A stretch of DNA of 64,000 nt, taken from NCBI RefSeq assembly GCF_016019935.1, contig NZ_JAECMT010000003.1, forward strand, positions 124,122-188,121, written 5' to 3'. The notes beneath the pieces were generated by a model that searched no databases, was not told where the DNA came from, and was given only the letters and a program-made list of their open reading frames with translations. The stretch is from Paenibacillus sp. GSMTC-2017. GTDB lineage: Bacteria > Bacillota > Bacilli > Paenibacillales > Paenibacillaceae. Below are positions 8,645-15,724 of the stretch, one piece after another. A program made the position numbers and the translations under genes. Within the stretch, counting starts at the first letter, position 1, and each line of letters starts with the position of its first letter.

Positions 8645-8746
8645 ATGCTCAGAATTTTGAGTCTGCAAAAAATTGCTGCAAAAGTAAATCGTGATCCAGT
8701 GCTGGTTAGTATCTCTTCTTGTGATCTGCATAGTTGCTATTCGTAG
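8645..8746 (+). CDS. lanA: Class III lanthipeptide precursor LanA2 (33 residues)
   Basis: A 33-codon paralogue of LanA1 beginning MLRILSLQKIAAK, with the same I-L-x-L-Q leader motif, and core VSISSCDLHSCYS. Relative to LanA1, residue 28 is Leu instead of Ser, and two extra residues (Tyr-Ser) follow the last Cys. Loss of Ser28 removes the S25-x2-S28-x2-C31 option but keeps S22-x2-S25-x5-C31. GAGGGGGGT precedes it. An ATG three bases earlier (8642) is in the same frame; I chose 8645 because it aligns with the other two leaders. Confidence 0.86.
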   Translation: MLRILSLQKIAAKVNRDPVLVSISSCDLHSCYS

Positions 8747-8798
8747 TTATCTGAATTTCATTCAACTTCTACCTAACAAGCAGGGGAGGTGTCTAAAT

Positions 8799-8894
8799 AT
8801 GCTAAGAATTTTGAATCTACAGAAGATCGCTACAAGAATAAGCCGTGATCAAGAAGCTGTCAGCGTTTCATCTTGCGATCATCATAGCTGTTAA
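8799..8894 (+). CDS. lanA: Class III lanthipeptide precursor LanA3 (31 residues)
   Basis: The third paralogous precursor, beginning MLRILNLQKIATR and ending VSVSSCDHHSC. Residue 28 is His here. Across the three peptides Ser22, Ser24, Ser25, Cys26, Asp27, His29, Ser30 and Cys31 are invariant, while residue 28 is Ser, Leu or His. GGGGAGGTG precedes the ATG. The same frame is open upstream to 8691 but has no ribosome site and lacks similarity to a leader, so the short form is preferred. Confidence 0.88.
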   Translation: MLRILNLQKIATRISRDQEAVSVSSCDHHSC

Positions 8895-8912
8895 TAGAGT
8901 AACTTTGCTTAG

Positions 8913-8940
8913 GAGGCAGCGTGTGAGCGCTGTCTCTTTC
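8913..8940 (+). terminator. Attenuator-like hairpin between lanA3 and lanKC2
   Basis: The arm GAGGCAGCG (8913-8921) pairs with CGCTGTCTC (8928-8936), with one G-U, around a 6-base loop, followed by TTTC. Its position between precursors and modification enzyme fits partial termination that keeps precursor mRNA in excess. The T run is short, so read-through is expected. Confidence 0.55.
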
Positions 8941-8995
8941 ATTGGGCTGACCCTGTTTTTAAACATTTTCTCTAAATAATAAGGAGGCGGAACAT

Positions 8996-11704
8996 GTGAC
9001 TAACCAAAGTGCACGTAGATATTTATTAACCAGGACTATTCAATCTGACTGGTACGACTCTATGGATCGGTATCTGCCATCTGATGAATTGCTCCGCGTG
9101 GTACAGCCTAATATCCCGGAAAACTGGACAAGCCGCCGGAAAAATGTATGGTACTATGTGACGCCGGTTCAGTATAAACAGCCGCGACAAGGATGGAAAA
9201 TTCATATTTCTTCGATACCTAATCATTGTCAAGATGTTCTGCGTATTACAGCGCTGCTATGTATAGAGCACAACATACCGTTTAAATTTCTACTAGATAC
9301 CCGTTTGGTTATGATGACAGGGGGGAAAGTTTGGTCGCGTGAAGCCGGAGGTAAGTTCATTACGATATATCCTCCGGATCTTGCACAATTTAAGTCTTTA
9401 ATTCATCTGCTTCATCAAGGATTACAAGATTACAGGGGTCCTTACATACTTACAGATCGCCAATATAAAGACTCTCGTACGGTTTATTATCGGTACGGAG
9501 GGTTTGATGGTTATTATCAATTAACGCCGGAGGGAGATAAAAAGCATTTTTTGGTATCGCCTGAGGGTGACAATCATCCTGATCATCGGCTGCCGTATTT
9601 TACACCACCAGCATGGGCGGAAGACCCTTTTCCCCCAGATACAGAAGAAACGGATGAAGAGATGGCTCTAAACAATGGCAGATACCTAGTGGAAGAGGCT
9701 TTAAATTATACGATGCTTGGTGGTGTGTATGTAGCAATTGATCAAACTACGGGGAAGCAGGTCGTTATTAAAGAAGCTAAACCTAACACTCATGTGAGTG
9801 AAGATGGAAATGATGCAACCGATAAGCTGTATAAGGAATACCAACTATTGCAACTACTCGCCGACACCCAAGTTGCGGCTCAACCTATTGATTTCTTCCA
9901 AGATTGGGAACATAAATTTTTAGTTGAAGAGAAACTGCCTGGTATGCCTTTAAATAGATTCATCGTTACACAGACACCATGGAAGTACAGCTCGCCTAAT
10001 GATGAAATCAAAAAAACTTACTTAGAAAAGCTGCGTAAAATATGGATGAACACGGCGAAAAGCCTATCCGCATGCCACGCTAAACATATTGTATTTTGTG
10101 ACTTGTCTATTACGAATATTATGGTAATTGACGATGAAGAGGGTCTTGTAAGGTTAATAGATTTGGAAGCTGGCTACCGATCTGGAATTGATCAGCCTAC
10201 TAAACTGATAACACCTGGTTATAACAGTCCTACAGCAGGGGATAAACCCCAATTTGAGGATGATATCTATTCGTTAGGTGCGACGATGCTTGCTACATTA
10301 TTGCCGATGAACATGCTGCTAGATGTAAATAAGGACAAAAAAGAGGTGTTTATTGACTCTCTCACAGCCGACTTAGGTGTGCCGGATGATATGGCTCAAA
10401 TTATTAGAGAATGTATGAGCAACGATGCAGCGGACAGGCCGACGGCAACTGAAGTTGCTGATCGACTTGGGCAAATTTGTATTCAGGTTATAGCACCGTT
10501 GCCTACTAGAATAATACCGAAAGCTGAATTGCTTGATACTGTCGATAAGATGGTTCATTACATCAAGTCTAGTGCAGAGTATCATAGAGATGACCGTTTA
10601 TATCCGTCCGATCCGGTTATGTTTTTTTACAATCCACTAAATGTGGCGCATGGAGCGACAGGAGTAGCTTATGCTTTAAACAAATTAACAGGCGCAGTTC
10701 CCACGCGAGCGCTTCATTGGATACTGTCTCAGTCCATCCATAACAAAATTGTCCCTCCAGGTTTATACTCAGGCTGGTCGGGAATATCTTGGGCTCTATG
10801 GGAGAGTGGTGTACACGACTCGGCACTACAAATGATGCGTAAAATTGAAAATGATTCGTTAATTTGGAAGTCAGCTAATTTATATTCCGGAGCTAGTGGT
10901 TACGGTTTAACTTGTCTATATTTTTATTTGCAAACGCAAGAAGCCTACTGGTTGAACCGTGCACTAGCAGTTGGCGAGCATCTATTGTCTACAAAGGTAG
11001 AGCATCCAAATGGATGCTATTGGTTAGATCATGAAGGTGCTGCTTGGCATGGATATGCTAAAGGATCAAGTGGCGTTGCAATGTTTTTGCTGTATTTGTA
11101 TAAAGCGTCAGGCGAAGAAAAATATATGGAGCTAGGTGAAGCAGCGCTGGCGTTTGAGTTATCTTTTGCTAAAGAGATTGAAGAAGGCCACACAATAATT
11201 CCGCGGGGATTAGTTTTTGAATCTGAAAATGTTTTGTCCCACTACTGGATAGATGGTTCAGCAGGCGTTGCAACTGTGCTGCTGCGATATTGGGTTGTCA
11301 CACAGAAGGAAACATACAGACATCAATTGGATAATCTAGCTACAGACACTTGTAAGAAATATACAAACTTCCCTAGCTTATTTCAAGGTTCTTCGGGCCT
11401 CGGCAACTTTCTGCTCGACTTCTATCAGTTTACGGGAGATGATCGCTACCTACATGCAGCGCATCGGATCGCTAACGGCGTGTTGTTGTATCAATTGGAG
11501 AAGCCAGAAGGAATTGCATTTCCGGGCGAGCAATTGATGAGAATTTCGGTGGATTTTGCTACGGGATCGTCAGGAATTGCATTATTCCTTCATCGCTTAG
11601 CGCATAGTGACCAAAAGCTCGGTAACTTTAACTTCACACTTGATGAGCTAATCATTAACGCTAATCTGGAACAACCAGTTATTGATGCAGCGATCCATGT
11701 CTGA
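8996..11704 (+). CDS. lanKC: Class III lanthipeptide synthetase LanKC2 (complete kinase motifs)
   Basis: A 902-residue LanKC paralogue, collinear with the - strand copy over its full length. The N-terminal lyase region has GWKIHIS, FKFLLD and GGKF. The kinase region has the VVIKEAKP Lys, an intact catalytic loop VFCDLSITN with Asp369, and VRLIDLEAG (Asp389). The C-terminal LanC-like toroid has SGWSG, SGASG, KGSSG, DGSAG and QGSSG turns and no zinc ligands. GTG at 8996 is the start, served by AAGGAGGCGG. It follows the three precursor genes in the same direction and its stop overlaps the MFS gene start region. This copy is the likely phosphorylating enzyme for the precursors; the share of work with LanKC1 is unknown. 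Confidence 0.93.
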   Translation: MTNQSARRYLLTRTIQSDWYDSMDRYLPSDELLRVVQPNIPENWTSRRKNVWYYVTPVQYKQPRQGWKIHISSIPNHCQDVLRITALLCIEHNIPFKFLLDTRLVMMTGGKVWSREAGGKFITIYPPDLAQFKSLIHLLHQGLQDYRGPYILTDRQYKDSRTVYYRYGGFDGYYQLTPEGDKKHFLVSPEGDNHPDHRLPYFTPPAWAEDPFPPDTEETDEEMALNNGRYLVEEALNYTMLGGVYVAIDQTTGKQVVIKEAKPNTHVSEDGNDATDKLYKEYQLLQLLADTQVAAQPIDFFQDWEHKFLVEEKLPGMPLNRFIVTQTPWKYSSPNDEIKKTYLEKLRKIWMNTAKSLSACHAKHIVFCDLSITNIMVIDDEEGLVRLIDLEAGYRSGIDQPTKLITPGYNSPTAGDKPQFEDDIYSLGATMLATLLPMNMLLDVNKDKKEVFIDSLTADLGVPDDMAQIIRECMSNDAADRPTATEVADRLGQICIQVIAPLPTRIIPKAELLDTVDKMVHYIKSSAEYHRDDRLYPSDPVMFFYNPLNVAHGATGVAYALNKLTGAVPTRALHWILSQSIHNKIVPPGLYSGWSGISWALWESGVHDSALQMMRKIENDSLIWKSANLYSGASGYGLTCLYFYLQTQEAYWLNRALAVGEHLLSTKVEHPNGCYWLDHEGAAWHGYAKGSSGVAMFLLYLYKASGEEKYMELGEAALAFELSFAKEIEEGHTIIPRGLVFESENVLSHYWIDGSAGVATVLLRYWVVTQKETYRHQLDNLATDTCKKYTNFPSLFQGSSGLGNFLLDFYQFTGDDRYLHAAHRIANGVLLYQLEKPEGIAFPGEQLMRISVDFATGSSGIALFLHRLAHSDQKLGNFNFTLDELIINANLEQPVIDAAIHV

Positions 11705-13013
11705 TTCAACTGCAAGACTATCTACTTTTGCAAGATATAAGCATATACTCCGAAATCGCTCGCTTATGATGCTTTGGGGAGGCTCGATTGTCTCATTACT
11801 AGGGGATATATTTTTTAATTTGGCTATTATATGGGCTATCTATTCCCACAGTCAATCTATGCTTCAAGCGTCGCTTGTTCAGGTTGTCTGGCATACGAGT
11901 CGTATATTTATTGGATTCATTGCTGGCGCCATTGCAGATCGCTACAATCAGAAGACGATATTGCTAGTTACGAACATTATATCGGCAGTACTAGTAGCAT
12001 TATTGGCAGTTATGATGTGGAATAAAGAGATGCCATTGTTGTTTACGTTAGCTATTTTATTTCTTTTAAATACGATGTTTACTTTTATGTCTCCAGCTCA
12101 TTACTCGATCATGCCAGTTGTGGTAGGCAAAGAGCATCTCGCCGATGCTACTGGTTTATTCACTACCATCTCCAAAGTCGTTTATATTGCAGGTACTTCT
12201 GCAGCTGGTATTTTCATTGCTTATTTCGGTGCGCAATGGGCGGTTACGGTCAACGCATTTTCCTTTATTATAGCCGCTCTAATCATTTTACCGTTGCGAT
12301 TACCGCCCAAAACGGAAGAAGCGATAGCTTCCACCACTAAAACGACATTTTGGAAAGGCTTAAAGGATGGTTGGCGAGTCGTATTTGATATCCCTGAACT
12401 GAAAACGATTATATGGATTGGTATTTTAATTAATGTTGGCGCTTATATGGGGCCGATCTTACCTGGTCTTATTGACCAGCAACTGCATGGAGGGGTCGGC
12501 ACATTAGGGCTTATTCAAACAGCGGCTATCGTAGGCACGATGATTGGCGGTATTTTTGCGGCGTCAATCGAAAGGACGTTTGGTGCAGGGCGATTAATGA
12601 TAGCAGGCTTAACCTTAGTTGGTTGCTCTATTATTGTCATCGCTTTATCTAAATCAACGTCACTCACATTAGTTTTTTTTGCGATACGTATGCTTGGAAT
12701 GACTTTAGTGAACATATCGACGGGGACAGCTATGCAGCTATTAATACCTGAACAATTCCGCGGGCGGGCATGGGGGGTATCCTCTAGTCTTGGAATCATT
12801 GCTATCCCCATTAGTAGCGTAATTGGCGGCTATGCTGCTGATTTATATGGAGCTTCTGCTTTATTTCTGTTTGGTGGCTTTTGGTTCATTTGCTGTGCTT
12901 TATTTGTTTGTACGAGAAGGGAAATAAGAGCTCTTCGTTTAGGGGAAATAACGGAGAGACCTCTTGCTGCAAAGGGGGCTGCAAGCCAAGTATCAGCCTC
13001 GTCAGGCGGATAA
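11697..13013 (+). CDS. MFS exporter of the lanthipeptide locus
   Basis: A 438-residue, 12-helix major facilitator protein of the MFS_3/EntS-like type. It shows an early SLLGDIFFNLAIIWAIY helix and the loop motif GAIADRYNQK between helices 2 and 3. The ATG at 11697 overlaps the LanKC2 stop (ATGTCTGA), so translation is probably coupled; ATG 11685 is an alternative and neither has a clear ribosome site. Its place as last gene of the operon suggests it exports the mature peptide or gives immunity. Many lanthipeptide loci use an ABC transporter for this; none is adjacent here, and no leader peptidase gene is present either. Confidence 0.85.
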   Translation: MSDSTARLSTFARYKHILRNRSLMMLWGGSIVSLLGDIFFNLAIIWAIYSHSQSMLQASLVQVVWHTSRIFIGFIAGAIADRYNQKTILLVTNIISAVLVALLAVMMWNKEMPLLFTLAILFLLNTMFTFMSPAHYSIMPVVVGKEHLADATGLFTTISKVVYIAGTSAAGIFIAYFGAQWAVTVNAFSFIIAALIILPLRLPPKTEEAIASTTKTTFWKGLKDGWRVVFDIPELKTIIWIGILINVGAYMGPILPGLIDQQLHGGVGTLGLIQTAAIVGTMIGGIFAASIERTFGAGRLMIAGLTLVGCSIIVIALSKSTSLTLVFFAIRMLGMTLVNISTGTAMQLLIPEQFRGRAWGVSSSLGIIAIPISSVIGGYAADLYGASALFLFGGFWFICCALFVCTRREIRALRLGEITERPLAAKGAASQVSASSGG

Positions 13014-13039
13014 GTTGATAGGGAACATGAACGATGTGA

Positions 13040-13122
13040 TTGCTTTGTTAAGAGCGTTAAGCAAAGCAAACACAAGCAAGAACAGTCGCTTGCCAATAGG
13101 CTAGCGGCTATTTTTGCTTGTG
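13040..13122 (+). terminator. Two consecutive hairpins ending the lanthipeptide operon
   Basis: The first hairpin pairs TTGCTTTG (13040-13047) with CAAAGCAA (13062-13069). The second pairs CACAAGCAA (13071-13079) with TTGCTTGTG (13114-13122), with an inner CGCTTGCC/GGCTAGCG stem. The region to 13182 has no other feature. Confidence 0.55.
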
Positions 13123-13182
13123 AAAGAGACGTCATCAGCAAATAAAAGCAATCCAATTGGCAGTTGTCTACTAGCTTATGCC

Positions 13183-13641
13183 CTACTTCTGTAAGGAGTC
13201 TTTAAAGGTACATAGCTTTATCTTGTTCAGCAATGCGTTCATTTGTTTAAGTAAAAGTGCTCCTTCTTCCGGTGTTGCATCCAGCTTACAGTAAAGTTTT
13301 TCTGGGATGTCTAAAGCCTTCTCGCGAAGCACTTTTCCTTGTTCAGTCAGTGCAATAAGGACGCTTCGTTCATCATTTTTGTCGCGAGTACGAGTAACAA
13401 AACCAGCCAATTCCAGCTTCTTAAGTAGAGGAGTGAGTGTGCCGGAATCTAGATATAGTTTTGTGCCTAATGAGCTAACGGTGACTTCATCTTGCTCCCA
13501 TAGGGCAAGCATCGTTACGTATTGTGTATAGGTTAAGCCAAGATCGTGCAGCAGTGGGCGATAAAGCTTAGATATTTCTCTTGAACTTGCATATATAGCG
13601 AAACAGATTTGATCTTCTAATTTTAACGTATCACTGGGCAT
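13183..13641 (-). CDS. ohrR: OhrR-type organic peroxide-sensing repressor (MarR family)
   Basis: A 152-residue winged-helix repressor. The N-terminal LEDQICFAIYASSREI carries the conserved redox Cys of OhrR, which is oxidised by organic hydroperoxides so that the protein leaves DNA. GLTYTQY, LDSGTLTPLLKKLE and the wing DERSV are also typical of OhrR. I place the start at 13641, where GGAGG lies 8 bases upstream; a GTG at 13656 is open but overlaps that ribosome site. The usual target, an ohr peroxidase gene, is not adjacent. A near-consensus OhrR box lies in its own promoter, so autoregulation is likely. An unusual target could be the neighbouring diaminopropionate cluster. Confidence 0.88.
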   Translation of the reverse strand: MPSDTLKLEDQICFAIYASSREISKLYRPLLHDLGLTYTQYVTMLALWEQDEVTVSSLGTKLYLDSGTLTPLLKKLELAGFVTRTRDKNDERSVLIALTEQGKVLREKALDIPEKLYCKLDATPEEGALLLKQMNALLNKIKLCTFKDSLQK

Positions 13642-13705
13642 AATATCGGCCTCCACAACGAATGCGCGATACTACCCGCAAACGTACTATCTATTTAAAT
13701 GGGTT

Positions 13706-13756
13706 CAATTAAATTGCAACAAATATAATGTATAGGATAGCTATCTATCCTGTCAA
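13706..13756 (-). promoter_or_regulatory. ohrR promoter with OhrR operator
   Basis: On the - strand TTGACA (13756-13751), 16 bases, then TATACA (13734-13729). Just downstream, at the predicted transcription start, is TTCAATTAAATTGCA, whose core CAATTAAATTG (13706-13716) matches the known OhrR recognition palindrome. The spacer itself is an inverted repeat (GGATAG/CTATCC, 13735-13750), possibly a second binding site. Confidence 0.7.
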
Positions 13757-13758
13757 CA

Positions 13759-14733
13759 TTACGGTAATTGAATACCAATCCCTTGTTCTATGCCTTTACG
13801 AGCGAACCATGCCGCAATAGCGATATCGAAAACGGCCATACCCATTGGGCAAAAGAGGATTGGTTCATTGCTCGGAGCTCGGCTCAGTGCTGCTCGACAT
13901 ACAACATCCCCTAATGAAACAGTCTCTTCAGCTTGGAGGCCATTGTCGAGATGTAGGAGTTCAATGTCGGTATTTTCGCGGCACACCTCAGTCCAGCTAT
14001 CTACAACTACTGCATTCACATGTTTAATCGCATCTAGCTTATAATCTCGAAGAGATACATCTAGAAGAAGGACGCCAGGTGCTGGAGGAAGATTGATATA
14101 TCGTTCTGGACTTACTGTGCACGTAATGATGACGTTGCACGTGGTGTAAAGCTGTTCCCAACTACTTGCAATGGTTACACGCTCTTTGTACTTGTCGTTT
14201 GGGATGTCATCCATACTAACACTTCGCACATCGTATATATAAAAGGATTCAATGCGATCACTGAGCAGCTGTTTACACATCTCATAATGGAATTTACCGA
14301 TTGGTCCAAAACCGATGATGCCAACACGGCGTGCTCCCAATGCAATCCCGCGACTTGATAAGTAATAGCGGAGCATTAATCCGCTCACTGCTGCAGTTCT
14401 AACAGCACTGACTAAAGCTGTATTTAATATCGTATGAGGTTCTCCAGTGTCAGCGTCATTTAAGATTGTAACACTATGCGCTCTAGGCAATTGAAGACGA
14501 TGATTCCCAGGAAAGCTAGCTATCCACTTTAAACCTGCCGCATGAATAGTGCCACCAATATAGGCTGGCATAGCGATGATTCGATTGTTCGGATCGTTGA
14601 AACGCAAATAAGGTTTTATCGGCTGAGCAAAGTGATTGTCATCCATAATGTGTACCGATGCTTCGATTTGGTCAACTAGCTCATCCCATTCGAAACCGAT
14701 TTCGCGAAGTTGTTGTTCACCTAGATAAAGCAA
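13759..14733 (-). CDS. sbnB: SbnB-like N-(2-amino-2-carboxyethyl)-L-glutamate dehydrogenase
   Basis: A 324-residue member of the ornithine cyclodeaminase/mu-crystallin fold. SbnB oxidises the ACEGA made by SbnA, with NAD+, to give L-2,3-diaminopropionate and 2-oxoglutarate. Visible parts are the LRFND substrate segment, PAYIGG, TAAVSGL and a Rossmann motif GIIGFGPIGKFH. I place the start at TTG 14733, preceded by AAAGGGG 8 bases away, giving MLYLGEQQ, which matches the usual SbnB start; the frame is open to 14844 but that part overlaps sbnA. Only four bases separate it from the sbnA stop. It is the last gene of the three-gene operon. Alternatives within the family (ornithine cyclodeaminase, alanine dehydrogenase) are less likely because of the sbnA partner. 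Confidence 0.85.
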   Translation of the reverse strand: MLYLGEQQLREIGFEWDELVDQIEASVHIMDDNHFAQPIKPYLRFNDPNNRIIAMPAYIGGTIHAAGLKWIASFPGNHRLQLPRAHSVTILNDADTGEPHTILNTALVSAVRTAAVSGLMLRYYLSSRGIALGARRVGIIGFGPIGKFHYEMCKQLLSDRIESFYIYDVRSVSMDDIPNDKYKERVTIASSWEQLYTTCNVIITCTVSPERYINLPPAPGVLLLDVSLRDYKLDAIKHVNAVVVDSWTEVCRENTDIELLHLDNGLQAEETVSLGDVVCRAALSRAPSNEPILFCPMGMAVFDIAIAAWFARKGIEQGIGIQLP

Positions 14734-14737
14734 GTAG

Positions 14738-15709
14738 TTATCCCCTTTCAGCTGGGATGTTGTTCTGGAATTGCTCTTTGACCCATGTATGATTAAAAAC
14801 GGTATCCATATAACGTTCCCCGCGATCGTGGACAATAACGACACAGGTAGAATGGTCAGGGATATTGTCTACCATCGACTTCAGTGCCGCAATAACCGCG
14901 CCCGTAGAAGGGCCTGCGAGGATAGATTCTTTTTCAGCAAGTTCAAGACAGGTTGTAACCATGTCCCAATCGGATACGTTGACGGCAAAGTCCATAAATC
15001 GATTTTGTCCAAACGGAGGAACAATCCCAGCTCCTAAACCAGGGAATCGTCGTGGTCCCTTGTCACCACCCAAAATAACGCTTCCGACCGCATCAACAGC
15101 TACGACTTTAGTTTCTAAATTGTGATCATGAATATAGCGAGCGCAGCCCAGCATTGTTCCGCATGTACTTACGCCCCCTACGATGTAATCGATCTTATCA
15201 AGTGCATTCGCAATTTCGGGCATTGTACCGTCATAATGCGCCATGTAATTATGTTCATTTCCATATTGATTTGGCCAGAAGCTATTCGGCAAACTTGCCG
15301 TCAACTGTCTTACACGTTCCAGCCGCGCAGGAAGAAACTCGCCAGTTGCGGGATCGGGAGAGTTTACGTATGAAACATCTGCTCCGTACGCTTTCATAAT
15401 CGCAATATTTTGTGAAGCTGTGCGAGGGTCGATTACACTTATAAATTTCATGCCCATGTAGGAGCAGATCGCTGCAAGACTAATAGCCATATTACCGGAA
15501 CTGGATTCAATAATAATTGATCCCGGTCCAATCTCCCCTTGTTCATACGCTTTTTGTAAAATACGTAATGCAGGACGATCTTTGGAGCTTCCACTGGGAT
15601 TCATCATTTCTAGCTTGCCATATACTTGAATGCCGCGAGCGTTCTCGAATAGTTTTGACAGTGGAACGAGAGGGGTGTTACCAATTTGTTTTAACCAGCC
15701 TTTATTCAT
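14738..15709 (-). CDS. sbnA: SbnA-like 2,3-diaminopropionate synthase (PLP, cysteine-synthase fold)
   Basis: A 323-residue PLP enzyme. SbnA condenses O-phospho-L-serine with L-glutamate to ACEGA. The PLP lysine is in GSSKDRP (Lys43). The substrate loop IESSSGNMAISLA, the GGVSTCGT phosphate-binding loop and AGPSTGAV near the end are visible. It sits between the ligase gene (15 bases upstream) and sbnB (4 bases downstream). Its ribosome site AAAGGGG lies inside a small perfect hairpin (15710-15722), so translation may depend on ribosomes finishing the upstream gene. Ordinary O-acetylserine sulfhydrylase is an alternative by fold, but the sbnB neighbour argues for diaminopropionate. Confidence 0.87.
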   Translation of the reverse strand: MNKGWLKQIGNTPLVPLSKLFENARGIQVYGKLEMMNPSGSSKDRPALRILQKAYEQGEIGPGSIIIESSSGNMAISLAAICSYMGMKFISVIDPRTASQNIAIMKAYGADVSYVNSPDPATGEFLPARLERVRQLTASLPNSFWPNQYGNEHNYMAHYDGTMPEIANALDKIDYIVGGVSTCGTMLGCARYIHDHNLETKVVAVDAVGSVILGGDKGPRRFPGLGAGIVPPFGQNRFMDFAVNVSDWDMVTTCLELAEKESILAGPSTGAVIAALKSMVDNIPDHSTCVVIVHDRGERYMDTVFNHTWVKEQFQNNIPAERG

Positions 15710-15722
15710 GGGGCGTTGCCCC
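15710..15722 (-). promoter_or_regulatory. Hairpin covering the sbnA ribosome site
   Basis: GGGGC-AAC-GCCCC read on the coding strand, directly before the sbnA ATG. The left arm is the ribosome-binding sequence itself. This suggests translational coupling to the upstream ligase gene. Confidence 0.5.
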
Positions 15723-15724
15723 TT

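Noticed and set aside
8691..8894. A 67-codon frame ending in the LanA3 sequence
   Set aside because: The upstream part overlaps lanA2, has no ribosome site and no leader-like sequence; a strong ribosome site precedes the internal ATG 8799.
8994..8999. ATG followed at once by TGA just before lanKC2
   Set aside because: A start-stop pair could regulate translation, but the GTG two bases later is better placed after the ribosome site, so it is probably chance.
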